Assembly: GCA_021800275.1 (NCBI GenBank)
Contig: JAJYZB010000009.1
Coordinates: 25,832-89,831, forward strand
Origin: a bacterium
GTDB taxonomy: Bacteria; Vulcanimicrobiota; JABDET01
DNA: 64,000 nucleotides
Reading direction: 5' to 3'
In this document: piece after piece, positions 35,811 to 43,774 of the stretch
How the letters are laid out: each line of letters opens with the position of its first letter
Numbering within the stretch: position 1 is the stretch's first letter
Position numbers and translations under genes: made by a program
Notes under the pieces: generated by a model
What the model was told of the DNA's origin: nothing
Seen by the model: the letters and a program-made list of their open reading frames with translations, nothing else
The model's database searches: none

Positions 35811-36884
35811 ATGAATAAACTTTTGTTTTCTCCTTTGAAAATTAAAGACATTACACTGAGAAATCGGATTACTGTTTCTCCGATGTGCCAGTATTCTTCA
35901 ATGGATGGGTTTGCGAACAATTGGCATTTGGTTCATTTAGGCAGCAGGGCTGTGGGCGGCGCATCTCTGGTTACGACAGAAGCCACTGCTGTTGAATCAG
36001 AGGGTAGGATTTCTCCTCAGGATTTAGGGATTTGGAAAGACGAACACATTGAATTTTTAAAACAAATTACCGGTTTTATCGAATCTCAGGGAGCTGCAGC
36101 AGGAATTCAGTTGGCTCATGCAGGCAGGAAAGCTTCGACTCGTAGGCCATGGGATTCGGGATCAAGATCCGTTAAACCAGAAGAAGGAGGTTGGGTTCCA
36201 GTAGGGCCAAGTCCTATCCCTTTTGATAAAGGGTATCTGGTTCCAATTGAATTAACGCTTAAGGAGATGGAGAATATAAAAAAATCGTTTCAGGAAGCCA
36301 CAGGAAGGGCTTATCACGCAGGATTTAAAGTGATTGAAATCCATGCTGCTCATGGATATCTGATCCATGAATTTCTTTCTCCTCTCAGCAACCGGAGAAA
36401 GGATGAATATGGCGGGACTCTAGAGAACAGAATGAGATTTCCTCTGGAGATTGTAAAAGCCGCGCGAAAAGTTTGGCCTGAAAAGTATCCTTTGTTTGTG
36501 AGAATTTCAGCGACTGATTGGGTCCCAGAAGGATGGGATTTAGAGCAGTCTGTAGGTTTTTCTAAAAAATTGAAAGAGGAAGGTGTTGATTTAATTGTGT
36601 GTTCTTCAGGAGGGTTAGTTCCTGATGCTGAAATTCCGAATGAACCAGGATATCAAGTCCCTTTTTCAGATCGGATTCGAAATGAAGTTGGAATTCTTAC
36701 TGCAGCTCTGGGTCTTATCACAGGGGCAGAGCAGGCTGAGAAAATTTTGCAGGAAGGGAAAGCTGACCTGGTAGCAATTGCCCGTGAGTTTCTGAGGAAT
36801 CCCTATTGGGCGCTGCTTGCTTCAATCCAGCTGCAGGTGGAGGCAGATCTATGGCCAGTGCAGTATTTGAGAGCGAAAATTTGA
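35811..36884 (+). CDS. namA: Old yellow enzyme family NADPH dehydrogenase (YqjM/NamA type)
   Basis: FMN flavoenzyme that reduces activated C=C bonds (enals, enones, nitro compounds). 357 residues from ATG 35811, eight bases after GGGGTG; a TTG at 35790 would add seven residues. Cys26 in SPMCQYSS is the redox-sensing cysteine characteristic of YqjM-type (thermophilic-like) members. Substrate-binding His178 and His181 (EIHAAHGYL), SPLSNRRKDEYGG and the C-terminal REFLRNPYW complete the match. Located behind the antiporter, 29 bases on. Confidence 0.94.
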   Translation: MNKLLFSPLKIKDITLRNRITVSPMCQYSSMDGFANNWHLVHLGSRAVGGASLVTTEATAVESEGRISPQDLGIWKDEHIEFLKQITGFIESQGAAAGIQLAHAGRKASTRRPWDSGSRSVKPEEGGWVPVGPSPIPFDKGYLVPIELTLKEMENIKKSFQEATGRAYHAGFKVIEIHAAHGYLIHEFLSPLSNRRKDEYGGTLENRMRFPLEIVKAARKVWPEKYPLFVRISATDWVPEGWDLEQSVGFSKKLKEEGVDLIVCSSGGLVPDAEIPNEPGYQVPFSDRIRNEVGILTAALGLITGAEQAEKILQEGKADLVAIAREFLRNPYWALLASIQLQVEADLWPVQYLRAKI

Positions 36885-36947
36885 TTCTGCTGACAGCAGA
36901 GTACAGGCAGGATCAGTGGAAATAGATAGTTTAAGGATAGTTAGTTG

Positions 36948-37505
36948 ATGAGTAAACTGAGAGTATTTCAATATTCGGGATACGCTGGATTTTGGAGGAG
37001 ATTCGGGTCTAATTTGTTAGACTTGTTTGTGGTTCTGTTTATCCTGCTGCTGGTGGATGTTCTGGTTGGTCTTTTACTGGCTTTCTTTCATCCTGTTATA
37101 CCTCCATTTCCGGGGAAGTTTTCTTTGTTTTTAAAGTCATTCTTAGCTTCACTCCCATTTAAAAGAATGTTTTCTTTTTTTATCTCTCGAATTGAGTTTT
37201 TTTTATGGATTATCGCATTTGTTTTTCTGGAGGTTATTCTCATACCATGGCTTTACTCTTCTATTATGCACAGCTCTTCTCGTCAGGCTACTTTTGGGAT
37301 GGAAATGGTCAGGGACAAAATAACGGATTTGAATGGAAATCGGATTTCCTTTTGGAGGGCAAGCGCCAGGTACTGGCTCAAGTTCATTTTTGGGCTTGTT
37401 TTTGTCATTGGTATAATGGATAATATATTAATTGTCATAACAGGAAGGAAACAGGCATTTCATGATATTCTCACAGGCTGTTTGATCTGGAGAGAAAAGG
37501 TATGA
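36948..37505 (+). CDS. RDD-family membrane protein
   Basis: 185 residues, three hydrophobic segments (about 25-50, 80-110, 150-170). GFWRRFGSNLLDLF near the N-terminus is the RDD-type motif with the first Asp replaced by Asn. RDD proteins are small transport or envelope proteins of mostly unknown role, some acting as sodium/proton antiporters. The ATG at 36948 has AAGGA upstream; the next gene is another small membrane protein. Confidence 0.75.
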   Translation: MSKLRVFQYSGYAGFWRRFGSNLLDLFVVLFILLLVDVLVGLLLAFFHPVIPPFPGKFSLFLKSFLASLPFKRMFSFFISRIEFFLWIIAFVFLEVILIPWLYSSIMHSSSRQATFGMEMVRDKITDLNGNRISFWRASARYWLKFIFGLVFVIGIMDNILIVITGRKQAFHDILTGCLIWREKV

Positions 37506-37576
37506 TTGGATTTTTTTTAAACTTTAAAAAGGATTAAGATTTCTTCATATCAAAGTTTTATTAAGGAGGAGAACCC

Positions 37577-37795
37577 ATGAAAAATCAAAATTCAAAAAAA
37601 AGGCGTGTTCTGCTTTTTTCTGAAATCGCTCTGTTTATTTATATGTTCGCTGCTTTTCAACTTTATTCATATTTAAAAAAATTGTTCCATTCTTCTGTCT
37701 ATTATGTCCCTCTTTATATTTATGCTGTTGCAGCTCTGATTGTCATGCTGGCAGGGTTGATATACTGCACTGTGCTGGCTTTAAAAATGGAATGA
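37577..37795 (+). CDS. Small membrane protein, 72 residues
   Basis: Two membrane segments (about 10-30 and 45-68) after a basic N-terminus (MKNQNSKKRRVLLF). An excellent AAGGAGGAG site precedes the ATG, so it is a real gene. I recognise no family. It is the last intact gene before the decayed region and lies 71 bases behind the RDD-protein gene, possibly in the same transcript. Confidence 0.7.
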   Translation: MKNQNSKKRRVLLFSEIALFIYMFAAFQLYSYLKKLFHSSVYYVPLYIYAVAALIVMLAGLIYCTVLALKME

Positions 37796-37813
37796 TCTGG
37801 CAGGCTTCTTGTA

Positions 37814-38002
37814 GGTTTACTCCTTGCGTACAGCAAACTCCAGTACGCCGTGGCTGAACTAGAATCACTTGAAAAAGGAGCCCTTGTGGCTTATCTTTTT
37901 GATCCTGTCCTGGCTGTTCATATTTCTTTAGTGACTCCTCTTCCTTATCAGATTACCGCTGTTTATGGTCAAATGCTGGAGCACAGAAGCGCTTTCCTTT
38001 AA
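37814..38002 (+). pseudogene. Fragment of a SNF2-type (DEAD/DEAH) helicase
   Basis: Without a start codon, this frame gives [20 protein letters not shown] followed by [13 protein letters not shown], then a stop. From family knowledge this closely matches the segment just before the Walker A motif of large SNF2-type helicases of defence islands (pattern LAYLFDP..AV..S.VEPLPHQI.AVYE.ML, followed by LLADDPGAGKT). The Walker A region and everything after it are missing; translation ends at TAA 38000. Upstream residues are less like the family. A short remnant of a gene about 3 kb long. Confidence 0.6.
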
Positions 38003-38234
38003 TATGCTGGCTGTGCTTCTTGGAATGAAATCGAGAAACTGGCTGCAAAAAGCGCTACTGCGATTCAAGAAAAAATGACTGTGTATAGCTATGTATAGTT
38101 ATGTATAGCTAAGTCTAACATAAGTACATCAAGCAAGCAGTACAGCAGGGAAAGTTTATTCTTGCTAGAATTTCGTACAGCGCAGTGATTCCAACAGAAA
38201 GTAAAACAAGAAAAGAATTGGTCATGATCGTAAT
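38003..38234. other. Non-coding, decayed stretch
   Basis: No ORF with a ribosome site. A frame reading WNEIEKLAAKSATAIQEKM before a stop near 38100 may be another gene relic, but I cannot assign it. It holds the 10-bp repeats at 38081-38110. Confidence 0.4.
38081..38110 (+). repeat. Three 10-bp tandem repeats
   Basis: GTGTATAGCT, ATGTATAGTT and ATGTATAGCT stand in direct succession, one per helical turn, in the decayed region between the helicase remnant and vapC. Confidence 0.7.
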
Positions 38235-38675
38235 TCAAGATTTTAGATGCAGCAATTTGCTCCCTTTAAATTGAAAAAAATCTTTATCAAAGGCGACAAG
38301 GCGATAACCCCCTGCTGCTGCAAAAGCCGCAAGATAAGCATCTGTCCAATCCCCTCCACTAAGATCAACTTCTCTGCTCCAGCGTTCAAGCCAATCCTCA
38401 ATTCCAAGGGGTTCATCAAAAAATCGAACTCTGGGATGAGACAGCCATGTTTTTACAGCCCTCCAGGCACTCTGTCCATCCAGGGTTTGTTTTCCGAAAA
38501 TGTGAGGATTCGTTAAAGAGCGCAGCAGCCCAAGAAAGGTTATTCGACAGAATGCAAGGGTTTCAGAGGCTTCTTCTTCCCAATAATGGCAGGCGCGGGC
38601 ATAATGGATATGAGCAGGGGAGCTGAGGGAAATCCAGACACTTAAATCTGGAAGATCAGGAATATTTTGCTTCAT
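38235..38675 (-). CDS. vapC: VapC-type PIN-domain toxin
   Basis: A 146-residue PIN-domain ribonuclease. The acidic positions are Asp in LPDLSVWIS (about 10), Asp in WTDAYLAA and Asp in VAFDKDF; the second position, usually Glu, falls in CRITFLGLLRSL and is not clear. It likely cuts RNA when not held by the antitoxin. Start ATG 38675 lies within the end of vapB (20-base overlap), the usual toxin-antitoxin order. The longer frame to 38819 is antitoxin in another frame and not used. Confidence 0.88.
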   Translation of the reverse strand: MKQNIPDLPDLSVWISLSSPAHIHYARACHYWEEEASETLAFCRITFLGLLRSLTNPHIFGKQTLDGQSAWRAVKTWLSHPRVRFFDEPLGIEDWLERWSREVDLSGGDWTDAYLAAFAAAGGYRLVAFDKDFFQFKGSKLLHLKS

Positions 38676-38919
38676 CTTCCATTTCTTCAATTCGTTTAAG
38701 TTTAAATTTTGAGATAGGATGGATAGGTTTTCCTGACGATGGAATAATAACAGGGGGTGGCTGTTGGCGTTTCTTAACTTCCACAGGAGAAGAAATAAAC
38801 GATTGAAGCCCCTGGTCAATGAATCGCATGACCAGTTCTCTCACAGGCAAACCTTTTAAAGCCGCCTGAGCTTTTAATTTACGATGCAGTTCATCTGGCA
38901 GTTCTATGGTGGTTCTCAT
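38656..38919 (-). CDS. vapB: Ribbon-helix-helix antitoxin of VapC
   Basis: 87 residues. The N-terminus MRTTIELPDELHRKLKAQAA is a typical RHH/CopG fold for DNA binding; the Pro/Lys-rich C-terminal part (about 50-87) is the probable toxin-binding tail. The gene overlaps vapC. There is no ribosome site: the -10 box ends six bases before the ATG (see promoter), so the message is likely leaderless. It should repress its own promoter. Confidence 0.88.
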   Translation of the reverse strand: MRTTIELPDELHRKLKAQAALKGLPVRELVMRFIDQGLQSFISSPVEVKKRQQPPPVIIPSSGKPIHPISKFKLKRIEEMEDEAKYS

Positions 38920-38925
38920 ATATAC

Positions 38926-38954
38926 AGTTTAACATATTAGCATGAAAGTGTCAA
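38926..38954 (-). promoter_or_regulatory. vapBC promoter, leaderless arrangement
   Basis: Minus strand TTGACA (38949-38954), 17-base spacer, TGT-TAAACT (-10 at 38926-38931), then GTATAT and the ATG at 38919. Start of transcription should coincide with the start codon. Confidence 0.7.
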
Positions 38955-39105
38955 TTCTCGCATTTTAAAAAAATGCTTTAATGTTCTGGGAGAATGTTGT
39001 CCCTGAATAACTTGATTTTATGGATAGCGCTTGGGCTAATCAGATCAATACTTTCCCATTATTCGTCAAAACCTGTATATATGTTAACCGTGAATTTGAA
39101 AAATC

Positions 39106-40287
39106 TTACGGGTTCTTTCCCTTTTTTAAAGCTTTTTTTTGCCACGGCAGAAAAGCAATGATCACTTCTTTTTTTGCCCTAATTCCATTCCCCAAACGTT
39201 CTACAAGCTCCATTTTTTGCAAGATATTGAGGTCTCTCTGGAGAGTCTTTGATGTTTTTCCTGCATAGGCTTTAGCCAAGCGAGGAGTTAACTCTGAAAG
39301 TTTTCTAACCTGCACAATCTCAGGCGTACGGCCTAAATCCAGTGCCATCCAGCGTCTGCGGGTATTGGCAGAGCTGTTCTTATCATGGAAAAGATTGTGA
39401 ACATGGTTTTCCCAAGTAATGTTCCACTGCTGCTCCTTAATAACCCCTAATTGCTGGCGCAAGCCGTCCACAAAGCCCTGAAGGGCGTACTCTAGGAAAA
39501 AAATCGCCCCATTCTCTTGTTTTCTAGCAAGCTCAAGTTTCTGATAGTATTCAGTTCGTGTCTGATTATAATGATTGCTCAGCAGATGAGCCGCTGGAGT
39601 TGGCACACCTCCAGAGAGGAGAATTTGAAATTCAATCAAACGCGCAGTGCGCCCATTGCCATCCCCAAAAGGGTGAATCCACACAAAGTAGAGATGTGTT
39701 GCAATAGCTTTAATAACTGCATAATGCATTCCCATCCCTTGTGGAGGTTCAAAAGCAGACCCAGAAAGCCAATCGCAAAAGTGATTCAATAAGTATTCAC
39801 AGTCTTCAGCAGGCGCTCCCTTATACGTCCCCACAACAGCAGAATGATGGCGTACTCTGCCAGGAATCACATCTTCCTGCGGTGTCAATTTGTTCAGAAC
39901 CTGACGATTAAATTCACAAATAATATCAGGAGTCAGCGCATCGTTTCCCTGCTGCAGTCTCTGGTTGATCTGATTGCAGGCTGCAGTTAAATTGTCCACT
40001 TCCTGGCTAAGGTATTCCTTGGAAGGAGGGAGTTTTAATTTATTTTCCAGGTGCTGCAGCACTTCTTCTTCGGTAAGGGTATTCCCCTCAATCGCAGTAG
40101 TAGCAGCCACTCCTTTAGCCAGATAAAGCAAGTGGAGCTTTTGCCTGGTTGATGGATTTAAAGGAACTCCAGCTATGTGCTCACATTTTGAGACTGCTTC
40201 CCCTAGAAGAACCCAGAAACGGAATCCTGCTCTTCTCAGGTCAACCTGAAAAGATAGCCAGGGATGTGTCTGCTCGTATGTCCGCAT
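39106..40287 (-). CDS. Fic-domain protein with winged-helix C-terminus
   Basis: 393 residues. The Fic motif HPFGDGNGRTAR (205-216) is complete, so AMP (or other NMP) transfer to a protein is expected. The N-terminal TTAIEGN (about 63-69) is the class II-type inhibitory helix with the Glu that blocks ATP gamma-phosphate. The C-terminal part, about 290-393, holds a winged-helix element (KTSKTLQRDLNILQKMELVER) suited to DNA binding and autoregulation. Upstream lie WTGTCC repeats with 12-base spacing (40278-40391). It lies behind the remnant of a defence gene; stress or defence role is inferred. No partner antitoxin gene is needed for this class. Confidence 0.92.
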   Translation of the reverse strand: MRTYEQTHPWLSFQVDLRRAGFRFWVLLGEAVSKCEHIAGVPLNPSTRQKLHLLYLAKGVAATTAIEGNTLTEEEVLQHLENKLKLPPSKEYLSQEVDNLTAACNQINQRLQQGNDALTPDIICEFNRQVLNKLTPQEDVIPGRVRHHSAVVGTYKGAPAEDCEYLLNHFCDWLSGSAFEPPQGMGMHYAVIKAIATHLYFVWIHPFGDGNGRTARLIEFQILLSGGVPTPAAHLLSNHYNQTRTEYYQKLELARKQENGAIFFLEYALQGFVDGLRQQLGVIKEQQWNITWENHVHNLFHDKNSSANTRRRWMALDLGRTPEIVQVRKLSELTPRLAKAYAGKTSKTLQRDLNILQKMELVERLGNGIRAKKEVIIAFLPWQKKALKKGKNP

Positions 40288-40391
40288 AAATGTCCAGTTT
40301 ACTTATTCGATTTCATCCATTAAAAACCATGCAAAAATGGATTTCTGTCTTTAAATTGTCCTTCAAAATGTCCAGATGGATGTCCATAAAA
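40278..40391 (-). promoter_or_regulatory. 12-bp-spaced WTGTCC repeats upstream of fic
   Basis: Plus-strand WTGTCC occurs at 40278, 40290, 40356, 40368 and 40380: two copies 12 bases apart across the fic start, and three copies 12 bases apart further upstream. Regular spacing suggests a cooperative operator. It may serve fic and the divergent DUF499 gene relic. Confidence 0.55.
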
Positions 40392-40427
40392 CAGGGATTT
40401 CCCATTTTTTTCTCCAATTAGTCCTTT

Positions 40428-40714
40428 ATGGCTTAGACGAACCAAGAAAGAATCGGAAAAGCTCTGGAGCTGCTGCAGCCACACAAGGGCAAGGGGAACC
40501 TCAGACTGGATTCAACTCGATTGGTGCGAGATGCCGCGGAAAAGTGGCTGAAGAGGTTGTACAGCATTTAACAGGTCTTCTGGGCTCAAAAGTAGAGGTC
40601 GTGTTTGAAATCCAGGCTGATTTTTCTGATGGCGTCCCTGATGGGATCGTTCGCACCATTACCGAAAACTGTCGAACCCTGCGGTTTGAAAATTTCGAAT
40701 TCGAAAAAGAATAA
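40428..40714 (+). pseudogene. Internally deleted DUF499-type ATPase gene
   Basis: The frame from ATG 40428 reads MA-stop-TNQERIGKALELLQP, like the known N-terminus of DUF499/Swt1-HEPN ATPases (MALTNRERVGKALELL) with codon 3 changed to TAG. It then runs straight into KGNLRLDSTRLVRDA and, after a frameshift near 40535, KVAEEVVQHLTGLLGSKVEV, and ends RTITENCRTLRFE, the C-terminus of the same family. So the first 15 and last 80 residues are joined and about a thousand in between are lost. A downstream reading frame from 40376 is open but is not a real gene. Confidence 0.6.
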
Positions 40715-40739
40715 AACTATTCCGTTTCAATCTTTTTAG

Positions 40740-41780
40740 TTATTCAGCGAAAAGTTTCTTTAATTTCTCTTTTTCCTGTTCGGGAAGAAAAGCGGCCTGC
40801 ACGCTTGACAAACAAAGTGACTGCAGGGTTTTAACTGGTATTTTGTAAAAGTCTGACAGCAGCGCGTATTCATGGCTTAAAGTGATTCCGCTGACTCCTG
40901 GATCATCGGTATTGATCGTAAGGGGAATTTTTTCCTCAAGGAAATGGAGAATGGGATGTTTTTCCCAACTGCGAACAGCCCCTGTCTGCACATTACTGGT
41001 TGGGCATACTTCCAGATATATTTTTTTATCTCTAATAAGGGTTTCGATTTGGGAGTTTCCAGCGATTCTGACACCATGTCCAATTCGGACTGCTCTGCAT
41101 TTTTCTACAGCGGTTTGAACGGCTTCTGCGCCTCGCGCTTCTCCCGCATGAATGGTAATGAAAAAATTGGACTGCGCAGCTTCCTGAAATACCTCCTGGA
41201 AGATCTCCGGGGGATAATTTTGTTCATCTCCTGCCAGATCTAATCCTACAATATCATTTTTTCGATAAGTTAGCCCAAGTCTCAGCATTTCTTTTGCTGT
41301 TTTTAAAGGAGCTTCTCGATTTACGATAATGATGAATCTGGTCAAAATGTTCGGAAAATCCTTTTTGGATAATTCCTGTCCTTCGAGCACTCCTTCTATG
41401 ATATCGTGATAATTGAGCTGCCAGTAACCTGACATATAAGTAGGAGCAAAGCGAAGTTCAAGATAATAGATATGATCTTCATAAGCCTCTTGAATCACCT
41501 GGCATGTAATATCTTGAATAATTTTTTTATTTTTAAAAAGCAGAGCTAGGACGTCGAATTTTTTAATAAAATCCAGAAGGGTTTGATCTTGTTCAGTGAC
41601 CTGAACCAAGGGACGTAATTCATCAATTGAATTTGCTGGGAGAGTGATATGATGTTTTTTAGCAAGAGTTAGTATTGCTTCTGGCAGAAGAGAACCTTCC
41701 AGATGTCTGTGCAAATCGATTTTACGAATTTGTTTCATCTCCTCGATCAAATCAAGGGGGGGGGTAGGGTGAGAAATCAT
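40740..41780 (-). CDS. add: Adenosine deaminase
   Basis: Deaminates adenosine to inosine; 346 residues. Metal-binding HxH is in IDLHRHLEGS (24, 26), then HAGE with the catalytic Glu, RIGHGVRI, EVCPTSNVQTG and the final NTDDPGV with the metal Asp pair. Could also belong to the related adenine deaminase branch, which I cannot exclude. Two starts are possible: ATG 41780, and ATG 41738 just after GAGGAG. Between them the coding strand has nine C in a row (41756-41764). Confidence 0.92.
   Translation of the reverse strand: MISHPTPPLDLIEEMKQIRKIDLHRHLEGSLLPEAILTLAKKHHITLPANSIDELRPLVQVTEQDQTLLDFIKKFDVLALLFKNKKIIQDITCQVIQEAYEDHIYYLELRFAPTYMSGYWQLNYHDIIEGVLEGQELSKKDFPNILTRFIIIVNREAPLKTAKEMLRLGLTYRKNDIVGLDLAGDEQNYPPEIFQEVFQEAAQSNFFITIHAGEARGAEAVQTAVEKCRAVRIGHGVRIAGNSQIETLIRDKKIYLEVCPTSNVQTGAVRSWEKHPILHFLEEKIPLTINTDDPGVSGITLSHEYALLSDFYKIPVKTLQSLCLSSVQAAFLPEQEKEKLKKLFAE
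41756..41764 (-). repeat. Nine-base homopolymer (C9) inside the 5' end of add
   Basis: Nine G on the plus strand, C on the coding strand, codons 6-8 of the longer add frame. A slip would break this frame but not translation from the inner ATG 41738. Confidence 0.7.
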
Positions 41781-41907
41781 TCTAGATTGTTCTTCGCTGA
41801 GTTTTTACTCCCCTTTTTTCTAAATTAGATTGACTCATCTGTTTTGTTTTAACGCTTTTATTTGTTTTTAAAGGATCTGTTTTTACAAGAGCGAAGGTAA
41901 GCTTAAA

Positions 41908-42939
41908 ATGAACATCGGGGTTTTAACAGGGGGTGGGGACTGTCCTGGTTTGAATGCTGCCATTCGCGCTGTTGTTCGGAGAGCAATTGAGAAAAATCAT
42001 CATCTTACGGGAATAAAAAATGGCTGGCAGGGTTTGATCTCTCTGGATTCTGAACCTCTCGATCTCCATTTGGTTTCTGGGATTTTACCCACTGGAGGGA
42101 CTTTTTTAGGAACTTCTAGGACCAACCCTGATAAGATTCCAGGCGGTTATGAAAAGATCCTTAAAAATATTGAAAATGCTCATCTGGATGCTCTGGTCGC
42201 AATTGGGGGAGATGATACTCTCAGCGTTGCTTTAACTCTTTTTGAAAAAGGAGTTCCAGTTGTCGGGGTTCCTAAAACCATGGATAATGATGTTTATGGC
42301 ACTGATTTTTGCATTGGTTTTTATTCCGCTGTTTCTATTGTTACAGATGCTCTTGATAAACTCCATTCCACTGCCAGCTCTCATCACAGGGTTATGGTTC
42401 TTGAAGTTATGGGTCGTGAAGCAGGATGGGTTGCGTTATTAGGAGGGCTTGGCGGAGGAGCTGACTGGATCGTAATTCCCGAAGTTCCTTCTACAATGGA
42501 CAATATTGTAAAACATTTAGATGAACGGAGAAAACTTGGAAAAGATTTCAGTATTATTGTTGTGGCAGAAGGGGCTGTTATTTCTGATATTAAAGCAGAT
42601 ACCGCTGGATTTGGAGAGGACTCATTTGGTCATCAAAGACTGGATAAAAGAGGAATAGGAGATGTGGTATCTCGCGAAATAGAGAAAAAGACGGGTTTTG
42701 AAACAAGAGTAACGGTTTTAGGTTATCTGCAGAGAGGAGGATCTCCCGTTGTTTTTGATCGGATACTTGCTACTCGCCTGGGAGTTGAGGCAGTGGATCA
42801 ATTAAGTCAAGGAAAATATGGAGTGATGACTGCCCTTCAAGGAAATAGGATTCTGACTCTTTCTTTAAAAGAAGTTGTTTCTAAATCTCCTCGCAGTGTT
42901 GATCCTCAGTTATATGAGTTGGCAAAGGTGTTTTTCTGA
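41908..42939 (+). CDS. pfkA: 6-phosphofructokinase, PPi-dependent signature
   Basis: 343 residues of the PfkA family. Begins IGVLTGGGDCPGLNAAIR. The phosphoryl-donor site reads GGDDTL (102-103) and VPKTMDND (Lys123): Asp and Lys at these places mark PPi-dependent enzymes, where ATP enzymes have Gly and Gly. GREAGWVAL, VAEGA and GYLQRGGSP complete the family pattern. It probably makes fructose 1,6-bisphosphate from PPi, reversibly. It is first in an operon with divIC, yabR and hppA. Confidence 0.93.
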   Translation: MNIGVLTGGGDCPGLNAAIRAVVRRAIEKNHHLTGIKNGWQGLISLDSEPLDLHLVSGILPTGGTFLGTSRTNPDKIPGGYEKILKNIENAHLDALVAIGGDDTLSVALTLFEKGVPVVGVPKTMDNDVYGTDFCIGFYSAVSIVTDALDKLHSTASSHHRVMVLEVMGREAGWVALLGGLGGGADWIVIPEVPSTMDNIVKHLDERRKLGKDFSIIVVAEGAVISDIKADTAGFGEDSFGHQRLDKRGIGDVVSREIEKKTGFETRVTVLGYLQRGGSPVVFDRILATRLGVEAVDQLSQGKYGVMTALQGNRILTLSLKEVVSKSPRSVDPQLYELAKVFF

Positions 42940-42941
42940 CC

Positions 42942-43331
42942 ATGCGAGAGAAACGGCATAAAAGGAATTTCATGGTTCGAATTCATTGGGGAAGACTTTT
43001 GGCTGCAGCGGTTCTTTTATTCGGACTTGTTCATGGAGTTATGGCATTTGCTAGAAAAATCATTCACGAAAGAAAAATTCATTACAGGTTGATAGAAGCC
43101 AGACATGCTTTAAAAAAAATTGCAGGAGAGAATTTACGTCTTGAAAAAGAGAAGGAGGCTTTATATTCACCGGAGAAAATAAGAGAGCTTGCGATGGAAA
43201 AACTTGGTTTAGCGGCTCGCGGGGAACTTGCGGTTAAGGTAATTTTTAAGAAAAAAAAGAGGAAAAATCGTTCCGTGTCAAAGATTCTCTTAAAAAAAAT
43301 GAAGGAGGAGTTCAATTTGGATGTCCCTTGA
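42942..43331 (+). CDS. Septum formation initiator (DivIC/FtsB family)
   Basis: 129 residues: basic cytoplasmic N-terminus, one membrane segment (about 17-37), then coiled coil (about 45-75) and SPEKIRELAMEKLGLAARGE, characteristic of the DivIC/FtsB group that bridges FtsL and FtsQ in the divisome. The C-terminus is unusually basic. Two bases after pfk; overlaps the S1-domain gene by 11 bases. The divIC-yabR pair is a Firmicutes-like order. Confidence 0.88.
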   Translation: MREKRHKRNFMVRIHWGRLLAAAVLLFGLVHGVMAFARKIIHERKIHYRLIEARHALKKIAGENLRLEKEKEALYSPEKIRELAMEKLGLAARGELAVKVIFKKKKRKNRSVSKILLKKMKEEFNLDVP

Positions 43332-43761
43332 AATAGGTTCTATTATTGAGGGAACAGTTACCAACATCACCTCATTTGGAGCTTTCATAGAGCTGGATGG
43401 TGGAAAAGTTGGAATGGTGCATATCTCCGAGATCGCGGATGGTTATATTGCTGATATTCATCCTTATTTGAAAGAGAAGCAGCAAATTCGAGTAAAAATT
43501 ATCGGGATTAATGATAAGGGAAAATATGAACTGTCGCTTAAACAAGTCAATAAACCGCCAGCTAACAAAATAGCTGAGGATAAAAAAAAGGTAAAAGTAA
43601 AATCGCGTACTTTAATTGAAGTTGAAAGGGAAGATGCCAGAAGATCGGAATCTGTCAGTTTTGAGGAGAAGCTGGCTCGTTTTATGAAGGAAAGCGAAGA
43701 AAGACTTTTAGATTTAAAGCGGAATGTAGAAGCAAAAAGAGGAAAAACAGGAAAAAGATAA
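43321..43761 (+). CDS. yabR: S1 RNA-binding domain protein, YabR-like
   Basis: 146 residues. The S1 (OB-fold) domain covers about 5-75: GSIIEGTVTNITSFGAFIEL, GMVHISEIADGY, KIIGINDKGKYELSLKQ. The rest is a charged tail with Lys/Glu-rich helix. YabR-like proteins bind RNA in translation or decay; exact role unknown. ATG 43321 is behind AAGGAGGAG, within the end of divIC. Confidence 0.9.
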   Translation: MSLEIGSIIEGTVTNITSFGAFIELDGGKVGMVHISEIADGYIADIHPYLKEKQQIRVKIIGINDKGKYELSLKQVNKPPANKIAEDKKKVKVKSRTLIEVEREDARRSESVSFEEKLARFMKESEERLLDLKRNVEAKRGKTGKR

Positions 43762-43774
43762 GGAGGTTTCATTC

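Noticed and set aside
40376..40714. 112-residue ORF as a real gene
   Set aside because: Its second half matches a C-terminal segment of a large ATPase in a shifted frame, and its first half overlaps the N-terminal remnant in another frame, so it is a pseudogene product.
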